A stretch of DNA of 64,000 nucleotides from Pyrinomonadaceae bacterium (GTDB taxonomy: Bacteria; Acidobacteriota; Blastocatellia; Pyrinomonadales; Pyrinomonadaceae): assembly GCA_019186825.1 (NCBI GenBank), contig JABARP010000015.1:36743-100742 (forward strand). The letters run 5' to 3'. Below the pieces are notes generated by a model. The model was not told the DNA's origin. It made no database searches and saw only the letters and a program-made list of their open reading frames with translations. This document shows positions 43,752 through 52,449 of the stretch, piece by piece. Positions within the stretch are counted from its first letter, which is position 1. Each line of letters begins with the position of its first letter. A program made the translations under genes and the position numbers.

Positions 43752-43782
43752 GGGCGGCGTAACGGCCGCCTTCTTTGCTTTT
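43752..43782 (+). terminator. Terminator at the end of the phage cassette
   Basis: GGCGGC (43753-43758) and GCCGCC (43765-43770) form a stem with a 6-base loop, followed by TTCTTTGCTTTT. It marks the end of the rightward phage unit and separates it from trmFO. Confidence 0.55.
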
Positions 43783-43851
43783 GCAGGCCTTGATCGGGGT
43801 CATTTTCCGCACGGCATAAGATGTGCCAAAATCACTATTCACGAGCAGGTA

Positions 43852-45171
43852 ATGAAAGACGAGGTGAACGTAATTGGCGGCGGACTGGCGGGCGTTGAGG
43901 CCGCGTGGCAAGCGGCGCGTGCTGGTGCGAAGGTGCGGCTTTTCGAGATGCGGCCGGTGATGCAGACGGCTGCGCATCGCACGGATAAGCTTGCCGAGAT
44001 CGTTTGTTCGAACTCGCTCAAGTCGGACGAATACGGGACGGCACCGTTCCTTTTGAAAGAAGAATTACGGCGCGGCGGTTCGCTCGTGATGCAGGCCGCT
44101 GAGGCGACGCGTGTGCCCGCGGGTGCCGCGCTTTCGGTCGATCGAATAAAATTCGCCGAGTTCATTACCGAGAAGATCGAGGAGCATCCGCAGATCGAGA
44201 TCGTTCGCGAAGAGATCAAGGCGATCCCGGCGGATGAAGTTTCGATCATCGCGACGGGGCCGCTCACGAGCGAGGCTTTGACGGCCGAGATAATGCGGTT
44301 TACGGGCGACGATCAGCTGTATTTTTATGATGCGATCGCACCGATCGTTGCGGCGGATTCGATCGATATGTCGATCGCGTTCAGGGCGGCGAGGTACGGC
44401 AAGGGCGGCGATGATTACATCAACTGCCCGATGTCTGAGGAAGAATACGCGGCGTTCTACAACGCGTTGATCGAGGCGAAAAGCGTCCCGCTAAAGCGCT
44501 TTGAGGAGACGCATTGGTTTGAGGCGTGTCTGCCGATCGAGGAGATAGCTCGTCGCGGCGTCGATACGCTGAGGTTCGGGCCGATGAAGCCGAAAGGTTT
44601 GCCTGATCCGCGAACGGGCCGCGAGCCGTATGCGTGCGTGCAGCTTCGGCAGGAGAATCTGATGGCCGACGCGTACGGCATCGTCGGGTTTCAAAATCAT
44701 CTGCGTTACGGCGAGCAGGAGCGCGTACTGCGTTTGATACCGGGGCTTGGGTCGGCGGATTTCCTGCAGTTCGGTCAGATCCATCGCAATACGTTCATCA
44801 ACAGCCCGAAGATCTTGAACGCAACGCTCGACGCACGCAGCTCGCCGAATATCTTCTTCGCGGGGCAGATCACGGGCGTCGAAGGCTATGTCGAATCTGT
44901 TTCGACCGGCTGGCTCGCGGGGCTGAATGCGGCTCGGACGTTGGTGGGCGGTGAGTTGATCACGGCTCCGCAGACATCGGCGATGGGTGCCCTTTGCAGG
45001 TATGTCTCTTCGGTAGAGACGAAGAATTTTCAGCCCGTCAATATCACGTTCGGCCTGCTCGAACCGCTGCCCGTCGAACTCCGCAAGAAACACCGCAACA
45101 AACGCGAACGCCATATCATCCAGGTCGAACGCGCGCTGAAGGACTGGGATGAGTTCTTATCGGCGAACTAA
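43852..45171 (+). CDS. trmFO: Methylenetetrahydrofolate-tRNA-(uracil-5-)-methyltransferase
   Basis: 439 residues from the ATG at 43852 (a longer frame from 43729 runs through the terminator and is rejected). FAD-binding GGGLAGVEAAW, the conserved EIVCSNSLKSDE, KFAEFITEKI, YDAIAPIV and INFGLLEPL-like ITFGLLEPLP segments identify TrmFO, which makes m5U54 in tRNA using methylenetetrahydrofolate and flavin. It is often found near xerC in Gram-positives; here xerC lies 7 kb away. It begins right after the phage cassette. Confidence 0.9.
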   Translation: MKDEVNVIGGGLAGVEAAWQAARAGAKVRLFEMRPVMQTAAHRTDKLAEIVCSNSLKSDEYGTAPFLLKEELRRGGSLVMQAAEATRVPAGAALSVDRIKFAEFITEKIEEHPQIEIVREEIKAIPADEVSIIATGPLTSEALTAEIMRFTGDDQLYFYDAIAPIVAADSIDMSIAFRAARYGKGGDDYINCPMSEEEYAAFYNALIEAKSVPLKRFEETHWFEACLPIEEIARRGVDTLRFGPMKPKGLPDPRTGREPYACVQLRQENLMADAYGIVGFQNHLRYGEQERVLRLIPGLGSADFLQFGQIHRNTFINSPKILNATLDARSSPNIFFAGQITGVEGYVESVSTGWLAGLNAARTLVGGELITAPQTSAMGALCRYVSSVETKNFQPVNITFGLLEPLPVELRKKHRNKRERHIIQVERALKDWDEFLSAN

Positions 45172-45202
45172 GCCCTCCTTTCGTGGCTCTCGAAATAGTA
45201 CC

Positions 45203-45276
45203 TAAAGTATCCTTAAAATTGTGTAAGGATACTTTAGTGGGTTAAAAGTATTCTTAATTTTTCATAAGGATACTTT
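45203..45276. repeat. Two copies of a 12-13 bp palindrome with 8-base loop
   Basis: AAAGTATCCTTA (45204-45215), eight bases, TAAGGATACTTT (45224-45235) is a perfect inverted repeat. A near-copy follows: AAAGTATTCTTA (45245-45256), eight bases, TAAGGATACTTT (45265-45276). The AT-rich palindromes stand 41 bases apart after trmFO. They could be an operator, a terminator pair or remnants of a small mobile repeat. Confidence 0.6.
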
Positions 45277-45285
45277 AAGAGCTTA

Positions 45286-45832
45286 GGGGTGAGGCTTTGC
45301 GGCCTTTGCGTTGAAAGAAACGGAATAAACGCAAAGGACGCTAAGGGAAAACGCAAACGGCCCTGAGGTGCGCGGTTCGTGAAGCGAAGAATAGATTGAG
45401 TTAACCACGAATGCACGAATAAAGTGAGATAGCCACGAATTCGCGAATAGGAAGTTGGACGGAAGGCGCGTAGGCGGTGAGTCTTTGCGGGCTTTGCGAG
45501 AGATCTTTGCGTGCTTTGCGTTGAGGAAAGCGGAATAAACGCAAAGGACGCGAAGGGAAGACGCAAAGGACGCGAAGGGAAGACGCAAAGGGCACGAAGG
45601 CGATCGATCCGTGAACCGACGAAAGTCTGCCACGAATGCACGAATAGGAAGTTGGACGGAAGGCGCGTAGGCGGTGAGTCTTTGCGAGCTTTGCGGAAAG
45701 AACTTTGCGGCCTTTGCGTTGAAAACAGCGGACTGAACGCAAAGGACGCAAAGGGAAGACGCAAAGGACACGAAGGGAAGACGCAAAGAACGCGAAGGGA
45801 AGACGCAAAAGACACAAAGGCAAGGCACACCG
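45286..45832. repeat. CGCAAAG/CTTTGCG dispersed repeat array 1
   Basis: This stretch of ~550 bases has no credible gene. Short CGCAAAG and CTTTGCG words occur dozens of times in both orientations, separated by CACGAATGCACGAAT elements. A 46-base sequence is repeated exactly at 45444-45489 and 45641-45686 (period 197). Opposite-sense halves could pair as long hairpins. Minus-strand open frames here are rich in Leu/Arg/Phe repeats and are artefacts. Similar arrays are frequent in acidobacterial and other environmental genomes. Confidence 0.75.
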
Positions 45833-45845
45833 AGTGCGCCGTGGA

Positions 45846-46958
45846 TTAGCTCAGGATCATCGTTTCGCGGGTGGTGAGTTTTTGGATCAGGTCGTGTTTT
45901 ATTTCGAAGCCGATGCCGGGTGAGTCGGGAGCGGTTATCGTGCCGTCGGAGGAGACCTCGACCTCGGGCGTGATGATGTCTTCGTGCCAATAGCGTTTTG
46001 AGGCGGAGACGTCGCCGGGCATCGTGTAGCCGGCGAGGGTCGAGATGGCGATGTTGTGCGCGCGGCCGATGCCGGATTCGAGCATACCGCCGCACCAGAC
46101 GGGAATGTTGTTTTCGCGGCAGACGGCCTCGATCTTTTTTGATTCGGTGTGCCCGCCGACACGGCCGTTCTTCAGGTTGATGATGCGGCCTGAACGCAGC
46201 TCGATCGCTTTGCGGGCGTCTTCGACGGACTTGATCGGCTCGTCGAGACAGATGGGAGTTTTTATCTCTGCCTGCAGCTTTGCGTGATCGATGATGTCGT
46301 CGTGAGCGAGCGGCTGTTCGAGCATCATCAAATTGAATTCGTCAAAGCTCTTTAGACGTTCGATGTCTGCGAGCGTGTACGCCGAGTTCGCATCCGCCAT
46401 GAGCGGAATATCGGGGAATTCACGCCGCACTTCTTTGAGCACGTCGTAATCCCAACGCGGGCTGATCTTTATCTTTATGCGGCGATATCCGGCGGCGAGC
46501 TCGATGCGGATCAGATCGAGAAGGTCGGGGATCGTGTCCTGAATACCGATCGAGACGCCGCTCTCGATCGTTCGGTTGACGCCGCCGAGATGCTGCCAGA
46601 GCGGGACGCCAAGCCGCTTTGCTTCGAGGTCCCAGCAGGCGGTCTCGATACCGGATTTTGCCATGCGGTTACCGCGTGCCCATTTCATAAGGCCGGCGAT
46701 ATCGGCGGCAGAATCAACTTCGTGGCCGAGCACCAACGGGGCGAGTATCTTCTCGATCGTTGCCCACCCAGAGCCTGTCCATTCTTCGGAATAGCCGGGC
46801 GATTCGCCGCAGGTAACTTCGCCCCAGCCCGTCCCACCGTCGCTATCGGTAACGCGGACGAGGATGATACTTCGCTCGTATGTACGGCCAAAGCTCGTCT
46901 CGAAAAAATGCACGAGCGGCATCTTTATCTCGACGAGCTTTATTTCCCTGATAAGCAT
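45846..46958 (-). CDS. menC: Enolase-superfamily enzyme, o-succinylbenzoate synthase / N-succinylamino-acid racemase type
   Basis: 370 residues. The acid/base Lys motif KIKISP, metal ligands in ADANSAY, LEQPLAHDD and CLDEPI, and the second Lys in INLKNGRVGG fit the OSBS/NSAR branch. CGGMLESGIGRAHN near the end is a strong signature. It makes o-succinylbenzoate in classical menaquinone synthesis or racemises N-succinyl amino acids; context gives no other men genes, so the symbol is tentative. It starts just 12 bases from the convergent-looking VWFA gene on the same strand upstream. Confidence 0.75.
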   Translation of the reverse strand: MLIREIKLVEIKMPLVHFFETSFGRTYERSIILVRVTDSDGGTGWGEVTCGESPGYSEEWTGSGWATIEKILAPLVLGHEVDSAADIAGLMKWARGNRMAKSGIETACWDLEAKRLGVPLWQHLGGVNRTIESGVSIGIQDTIPDLLDLIRIELAAGYRRIKIKISPRWDYDVLKEVRREFPDIPLMADANSAYTLADIERLKSFDEFNLMMLEQPLAHDDIIDHAKLQAEIKTPICLDEPIKSVEDARKAIELRSGRIINLKNGRVGGHTESKKIEAVCRENNIPVWCGGMLESGIGRAHNIAISTLAGYTMPGDVSASKRYWHEDIITPEVEVSSDGTITAPDSPGIGFEIKHDLIQKLTTRETMILS

Positions 46959-46969
46959 AAAAGAGAAGT

Positions 46970-49030
46970 TTACTCTACGACGCGGAATTCCACATACTGG
47001 AGCGCTGTAGCGTATTTCCCTTTTGCGAGCGTGTCGGTGACCGCGACCTCCATCACGTAGTCGCCGGCCTCGAGTTTCGTGCCGAGATTGATCGATCCCA
47101 TAAAGGCGACCGAATCCGCGGGCTGCTGTCCCTGCGCGACGGATTGAGGCTGACCGGTGAAGATCAGCTTGCCGTCGCGGAAGATGCGAAGGCGTGATGT
47201 TAGGTTCGTCTTGCCGAGCGAATCCGCACGGGCATTCAGAGCGACCGAACCATAATCGAGCGACGCACCGCGATGGAACTCCCTCAAGGCAGTTGCCGTG
47301 AGAGCACTCGACGATGTCGTTGGCGTGCCGGAATTGAGCACTATGCCCGAAAGCGTCAGGCGGTTCTTCTTCAGGTTCGGGATCTCGACAAACTGACTGG
47401 CCGAGCCGACCTTGTCCGCGGCCGAATCGCGTACGACGACACGCAGTTGATACGCACCGGGCTTTGCGATGGGAAAGACGAAGTCATAGACGAATCCGGT
47501 CGAACGCAGTTTCTCGAACGCTTCGGGCGGAACCGTCAGCTTATACGTCTTCTGAAGGCGTCCCTCGATCGCGCCGTTCACGCCGAATGCGTAAGCGAAG
47601 ATATCAAGCGATGCCTGGCGTTTGCCGTCCGGCAGCGTCTTGAAATCAAGATCACCGATGTTCATATGAACAAGCGAGCGGAGATAGGCTCCGTTCTTGT
47701 GGTCATAGTTGAAAAGGCCGTTGTAGCGTATCGGCAGATCGTTCTGTGCGAACGGTGAGAGAAGTGCGTCCGCGATCGACTGAAAAGGCGTCGGCTGCTT
47801 TGCCGCCTTTAGCGTGTTGTCGCCGACGTTGAAGAAGCCGCTTCTGTACCGCACCTTCGTTCCCGGCCGATCGACCTTGATCTCGATCTTATTGAAGCGG
47901 AGCTTCTTCGGGTCGAAACTGCCTTCTTCCGGTTCGTATGCCACGAGATAGTAGCTCTGATCGTCGAGGATCTTGCGGATGCCCTTCGAGAGGTTATTCG
48001 TGTTCTTGATGGTAAATCCGCCGGTCTCTTCGGAAAGGTAGGAGAGGCCGTCCTGCGTGTCGATGAGAGCCTGCCCCTGACGCGACATCTTGCGATCGAT
48101 ATCCTCGAGCGACCAAAACTCGGGGTTCTCTTCGACGCCGACCATCGGGACGACGAGCCCGCGCGGGTCGAGCGTGTAGATGACGACCGCCGCACGATTC
48201 GCCGCATCCGTGATCGCACGCACTGAGTCGATGACGTTGCCTTGCGTGATCTGACCGCCCGGTTCGCGGTCGAATAGACGGAATCCCTCGGAGATCATCA
48301 GGACAGACTTGCGGCCCGGGAGTTTATCCATACCGCGGATGACGTAATTCAACGCTCCAAGGCTTCCGGCGACGAATGCGTCCTCTTGCTGCGCCCGGAC
48401 GTCGATCTGGTTGCTATCATCTTGTTGCCCTTCGACCGTATCGAATGTGCTGATACGGCCGTTGGCAACGGCGTTCCAGCGGATGCGGTCGATCGCAGCG
48501 TAGAGCTGGCGTTTGTCGCTCGTGAACTGCTGAAGAGCTCCCACGCCCGCACCGCTGCGTATGATGGCGACGAGGTCACCGTCGCGCATCTGCTGGTCGA
48601 CGAAGCGTCGAAGCACCTCGCGCGTGTAGTCGATGCTCTGGAATGAGAGCGTTACATCGTCAACGACGATCGCGATCGTCCGGCGGACCTCATTGGCCGC
48701 AAGCTGTCTGCCGGGGAGGACAGGGCCAACGGGAGCGGCGGACTTTTTCATCTCATTGTTGTCCGCGGGAGGTGCTCCGGGAACGAATGAGACACCCGAG
48801 AGCTTTCGTTCTTTGCCATTCTCAAAGAGATGTATCTCCTCAGGCCGGAGATCTTTGATAGGGCGACCCTCCTTGTCGGTCACGCTTACATCGAGCTGGA
48901 CGAGCGTGCTTGTGATCCTGACAACGTCCGTATCGGGCGTTGGCTTTGCTGCGGGTGAGGTCGTATTTTGCGCGACAGCGGTTGCCGCGAAAATAGCCGA
49001 CGCGAAAAAGCTCAGCATCAGTTTGCGCAT
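46970..49030 (-). CDS. Secreted VWFA-related Acidobacterial domain protein, large form
   Basis: 686 residues from the ATG at 49030, which gives a signal peptide (MRKLMLSFFASAIFAATAVA); a longer frame to 49093 is rejected. The VWA-like region (~50-330) includes LDVSVTDKEGRPIKDLRPEEIHLFENGKE and IAIVVDDVTLSFQSIDYTRE with an altered MIDAS (DDVTLS). A C-terminal part of beta-rich repeats follows. The VWFA-related domain is a marker of Acidobacteriota. Function unknown, probably an exported scaffold or adhesin-like protein. Confidence 0.82.
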   Translation of the reverse strand: MRKLMLSFFASAIFAATAVAQNTTSPAAKPTPDTDVVRITSTLVQLDVSVTDKEGRPIKDLRPEEIHLFENGKERKLSGVSFVPGAPPADNNEMKKSAAPVGPVLPGRQLAANEVRRTIAIVVDDVTLSFQSIDYTREVLRRFVDQQMRDGDLVAIIRSGAGVGALQQFTSDKRQLYAAIDRIRWNAVANGRISTFDTVEGQQDDSNQIDVRAQQEDAFVAGSLGALNYVIRGMDKLPGRKSVLMISEGFRLFDREPGGQITQGNVIDSVRAITDAANRAAVVIYTLDPRGLVVPMVGVEENPEFWSLEDIDRKMSRQGQALIDTQDGLSYLSEETGGFTIKNTNNLSKGIRKILDDQSYYLVAYEPEEGSFDPKKLRFNKIEIKVDRPGTKVRYRSGFFNVGDNTLKAAKQPTPFQSIADALLSPFAQNDLPIRYNGLFNYDHKNGAYLRSLVHMNIGDLDFKTLPDGKRQASLDIFAYAFGVNGAIEGRLQKTYKLTVPPEAFEKLRSTGFVYDFVFPIAKPGAYQLRVVVRDSAADKVGSASQFVEIPNLKKNRLTLSGIVLNSGTPTTSSSALTATALREFHRGASLDYGSVALNARADSLGKTNLTSRLRIFRDGKLIFTGQPQSVAQGQQPADSVAFMGSINLGTKLEAGDYVMEVAVTDTLAKGKYATALQYVEFRVVE

Positions 49031-49101
49031 AGTTATTCGACGAGGAGAGCGTTGGAGTTCTGCTATCATATAACCGTTCGGAGTGGCTTGCAATACCTTT
49101 T

Positions 49102-51399
49102 ATGACTTTATTTCCTGCTCGTTTCGCGGCGTGTTTCTTGTGTTTAACAGTACTTTTTGCGGTCGGATGCTCTGCGCAGCAGACCGAGCAGCAGGCTCTT
49201 GAGAGTTTGCGGCAGATCACGTCGGCGGGAAAAACGCCTTCGGAGGCGATGGTCGCCCAGATCGAGAAACGTTTTGCGGGCAAGCGGACCGGCGCGCTCG
49301 CGAAATTGCTGCACGCAAAAATAAAGTTCGATGCGGGCGACTTCGACGGTGCTGCAAAGCTGCTCGCGTCAAACGAGTTCGGACGGCTCACGAAGGTCGG
49401 CGGTTACGCGTTGCTGTTGAGAGGAAACGCTCTGGCGGCCGCGAATCGTCCTGCTGACGCGGCGAAGGCCTACGAACAACTCTTTAAGGAATATCCGACG
49501 TCGATCCGCGTACGCGAGGCAAAGATCGCGTGGGCAAAGGCCGCGACCGCAACCGGACGCGCCGTCGAGGTGCCGCCGATGCTCGTCGAACTGATCGAAA
49601 AGAATGACGGCGATGCTCTGCTTGCGGCAGCGAAGGCATTTGAAGCGCAGAATTCGACGAGCGAGGCCCGCAAATACTATCGGCGAACATACTTTTTTGC
49701 CGCAGGCACGGACGCCGCGAAGGCCGCCGCGGACGCACTTAGTGCCGCGGGCGAATCGCTCGACCCGCAGGACGGCGAGGAGCAGTTCGCACGGGCCGAC
49801 CGCTTGCTCAAAGGGAATCAGTTCACGGATGCCGCGAATGAGTTCAAGACGCTCGAAGCAAAGTTCCCGACGGCGTTGACGCCGAGCGTTCGGCTTCGCT
49901 CTCTGGTCGCGTACGCCTCGGCAGGCAGGACAGCGGACGCACGTGCGGCATTTGCGGCGATTCCGGCGAATGCACTTGAGCGCGAGGCGGCGTATCGCGA
50001 ACTTGCGCTCGGTTATGCAAAGACGCGTTCGTGGGCGGACGCACGCCTGCTGCTCGACGAGATGCGTGCGAAATTCCCGAACGGAAAGCTCGTGCCGAAA
50101 ACGTTCGTCGATCTTGGGGCCGCCGCAGAAAAGGTGAAGGACAGGACGCAGGCGAGCTATTTTTACAGCACGGCCGTTGCGGCGTTTCCGACGTCGATCG
50201 AGGTCGCGGACGCGCAATTCGGTGCCGCCTGGGACAAGCACGAATCCGGAAGCTTCGCGATATCTTCGCGTATGCTGATCGAACATCTCGCACGCTACGC
50301 CGATCAGGATACGGACAATCGCGGGCAAGCCGGATATTGGTCTGCACGCGATTCTGAACGCGCGGGGAATACCGCGGACGCATGCGTTCTCTACGACGCA
50401 ACAGCGTACAGATACGGTGCGAATTGGTACGGATATCTTGCCCTCGATCGGCTCACGTCGATGAAAGGCCGCGGGCTTTGCAAGGGCAATGAGAACGTGA
50501 GCGAAGAGGTGCGCACCGCCGCGGCGAATCTGCGTAAGGTGACGGTTGCACGCGAGACCGCGGGAGCGAAAGAGCTTGAACGCACGGAAAAGAGCGATGA
50601 ACTCTCGATCGTCGGGCTTTTCGATTGGGCGATCGACGAGCTGAACGAGGCACGCAAAACGGCTCCGACAAGCCCGAAGGTGAATCTTGCGCTCGCGCGT
50701 CATTATCGCCTGAAAGGCGACAACGTCCAGGCGCTCGTCGCGATGCAGAAGAGCTATCCGGATTACGCACAGATGTTCCCCGAAGAGATAGATCGCGAAG
50801 CGTGGAGCTTCTTTTATCCGCTCACGAATTGGGACGACATCACGCGTTGGGCAGCTGCACGGGGGCTCGATAAATATCAGGTCGCGGGCTTCATACGGCA
50901 GGAAACTGTCTTTGAACCGAGGGCTCGCTCGGGCGCGAATGCGTACGGCCTGATGCAGCTTCTGCTCCCGACGGCGAAGGGTGTTGCCCGGCGAAACAAT
51001 TCGTCGCAGATGCCGAATTCCGCCGAAGACCTTTATCAACCGGCGTTGAATATTGAGCTCGGCACCGGATTCCTGAAAGAGCTTTTTGGGAAATTCGGCC
51101 GCGTCGAATACGTCGCCGTTGCGTACAATGCCGGGCCCGGACGCGTGCCTCAATGGCGTGCGACTTTGCCGCCCGAGATGGACGATTTTGTCGAAGAGAT
51201 ACCGTTCAAAGAGACGAAGAAATACGTACAGGGCATCATCCGAAATACCGCTCAGTACAGACGCCTTTATGACGACAATGGGCAATTCAAAGCGAACGTC
51301 GGTAAGCGTCCGATCCGCGGAGAGATCGATTCGAAACCGGAGGAACAGTTCACTGCCGAGTTCCCGGAAATAACGGTTGTGACTCCGTCAGGTGAGTGA
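49102..51399 (+). CDS. Slt70-type soluble lytic transglycosylase lipoprotein with helical repeat superhelix
   Basis: 765 residues. Lipobox VLFAVGC after a signal sequence, then ~570 residues of TPR-like alpha-helical repeats (LLRGNALAAANRPADAAKAYEQLFKEYP and others), and a C-terminal SLT domain (~575-720). The catalytic Glu is in GFIRQETVFEP, followed by ANAYGLMQLL and VAVAYNAGPGRVPQW. The architecture is that of Slt70, cleaving peptidoglycan to anhydro-muropeptides. It is divergent from the VWFA gene, from a region with TATCATATAA near 49066. Confidence 0.9.
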   Translation: MTLFPARFAACFLCLTVLFAVGCSAQQTEQQALESLRQITSAGKTPSEAMVAQIEKRFAGKRTGALAKLLHAKIKFDAGDFDGAAKLLASNEFGRLTKVGGYALLLRGNALAAANRPADAAKAYEQLFKEYPTSIRVREAKIAWAKAATATGRAVEVPPMLVELIEKNDGDALLAAAKAFEAQNSTSEARKYYRRTYFFAAGTDAAKAAADALSAAGESLDPQDGEEQFARADRLLKGNQFTDAANEFKTLEAKFPTALTPSVRLRSLVAYASAGRTADARAAFAAIPANALEREAAYRELALGYAKTRSWADARLLLDEMRAKFPNGKLVPKTFVDLGAAAEKVKDRTQASYFYSTAVAAFPTSIEVADAQFGAAWDKHESGSFAISSRMLIEHLARYADQDTDNRGQAGYWSARDSERAGNTADACVLYDATAYRYGANWYGYLALDRLTSMKGRGLCKGNENVSEEVRTAAANLRKVTVARETAGAKELERTEKSDELSIVGLFDWAIDELNEARKTAPTSPKVNLALARHYRLKGDNVQALVAMQKSYPDYAQMFPEEIDREAWSFFYPLTNWDDITRWAAARGLDKYQVAGFIRQETVFEPRARSGANAYGLMQLLLPTAKGVARRNNSSQMPNSAEDLYQPALNIELGTGFLKELFGKFGRVEYVAVAYNAGPGRVPQWRATLPPEMDDFVEEIPFKETKKYVQGIIRNTAQYRRLYDDNGQFKANVGKRPIRGEIDSKPEEQFTAEFPEITVVTPSGE

Positions 51400-51557
51400 T
51401 GAAAAAAGAGCGTACGATCAAAGCAAAGGAATTGGACAATAGATTCGATAACGGCGAGGACGTCTCAGGGTATTTTGACTGGGCAAAAGCCAGACGCCTG
51501 AATCAGAAGCCGCGGCGTGTTACGCCTTCGGATGTGCCTTGTCGTAAACCTCGATGA
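51399..51557 (+). CDS. Small antitoxin-like N-terminal fragment
   Basis: 52 residues, starting at an ATG that overlaps the slt stop (GTGATGA). [19 protein letters not shown] and [16 protein letters not shown] match the leader seen in small CopG/ribbon-helix-helix antitoxins (EFDR.FD.GEDIS.Y.D..KA.R.N), but the ribbon-helix-helix part that should follow is missing, as the frame runs into the 3' end of the opposite-strand xerC gene. Probably a remnant or a truncated gene. No toxin gene is next to it. Confidence 0.5.
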   Translation: MKKERTIKAKELDNRFDNGEDVSGYFDWAKARRLNQKPRRVTPSDVPCRKPR

Positions 51558-52431
51558 GTTTTTCCATTGAGACGTGCGTGTAGATCTGAGTTGACGAGAG
51601 GCGTGCGTGGCCGAGGAGCTCCTGAATATCGCGCAGGTCGGCTCCGTTGTCGAGCAAGTGCGTAGCGAAGGTGTGCCGCAGACTGTGCGGCGAGATATTA
51701 TAAATTCCCGAACATTCCCGAATGTATTTGTCGACGAGGCGGCCGACGCTTCGCGTCGTCAGGCGTCCGCCGCGGCGATGCAGGAAGACGGCCTTTTCGT
51801 CGCGAACAGTTTCCTTCCCCGCGGCGAGGAATTGCGGACGCGTGTCGTTCAGATAGAGTAGAAGTGCGGCGAGTGCCGGTTCGCCGAACGGCACGATGCG
51901 CTCCTTTCGCCTTTTGCCGAGCACGCGTATAAGCCGCTCGCTCATATCGATATCCGACAAATTTATCCCGACAAGTTCGCTCACACGAATTCCGGTCGCA
52001 TATAGAAGCTCGAGGATCGCGCGGTCGCGGCGGCCGAGATCGGTCGCGACGTTCGGCATTTCGATAAAGCGGACGGCGTCCTCGATCGAGAGATGGTTCG
52101 GGAGTCTGCGTTCGATGCGCGGCGTTGAGACGAGCTTTGCAGGGTTTGATTCGACCCGGTGTTCGCGAACGAGGAATTGAAAGAACGTCCTGAGGGACGC
52201 GAGCTTTCGTGCGATCGAGGTTTTTTTGTGGTCGCCGTGGAGCGACGCCATCCATTCGCGGATGGTAAGGCGGTCGATCGCCTCGACCTCGATGTCCTCG
52301 CGTCGCTCGATCGAGAGGATCCACGTGCGAAATTGTTCGAGATCGCTCGCATAGTTTCGCTGCGTATGCGGACTCAAATTACGTTCGTATTTGAGATGCT
52401 GCAGGAATTCGGCGATCAGGGCATTGAGCAT
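51520..52431 (-). CDS. xerC: Tyrosine recombinase XerC
   Basis: 303 residues from the ATG at 52431 (a TTG four codons upstream is possible). The N-terminal SAM-like domain ([26 protein letters not shown]) is typical of Xer, and the catalytic set is complete: Arg in [10 protein letters not shown], Lys in [19 protein letters not shown] (His-x-x-Arg), [13 protein letters not shown] (His and nucleophilic Tyr). It resolves chromosome dimers together with XerD, encoded at 62139. The length and Xer-like tail argue against an integrase. Confidence 0.87.
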   Translation of the reverse strand: MLNALIAEFLQHLKYERNLSPHTQRNYASDLEQFRTWILSIERREDIEVEAIDRLTIREWMASLHGDHKKTSIARKLASLRTFFQFLVREHRVESNPAKLVSTPRIERRLPNHLSIEDAVRFIEMPNVATDLGRRDRAILELLYATGIRVSELVGINLSDIDMSERLIRVLGKRRKERIVPFGEPALAALLLYLNDTRPQFLAAGKETVRDEKAVFLHRRGGRLTTRSVGRLVDKYIRECSGIYNISPHSLRHTFATHLLDNGADLRDIQELLGHARLSSTQIYTHVSMEKLIEVYDKAHPKA

Positions 52432-52449
52432 ATTTCTCGACAAAAGAGT

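Noticed and set aside
43729..43851. Upstream extension of trmFO
   Set aside because: It would begin in the terminator of the phage cassette and adds residues absent from TrmFO; ATG 43852 fits the family start.
45286..45832. CRISPR array
   Set aside because: Repeat words are too short, occur in both orientations and have irregular spacing; no cas genes.
45234..46095. Several long minus-strand open frames rich in FASFAF/RPLRLP words
   Set aside because: They are translations of the CGCAAAG repeat array, low in complexity, and one overlaps the menC-like gene in another frame.
49369..51285. A 638-residue minus-strand frame opposite the Slt70 gene
   Set aside because: It is antisense to a complete, recognisable Slt70; long antisense frames are common with this codon bias and this one has no domain.
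51520..52431. Phage integrase for the cassette at 36-44 kb
   Set aside because: The length, N-terminal domain and motifs are those of chromosomal XerC, and it lies 8 kb away next to host genes.
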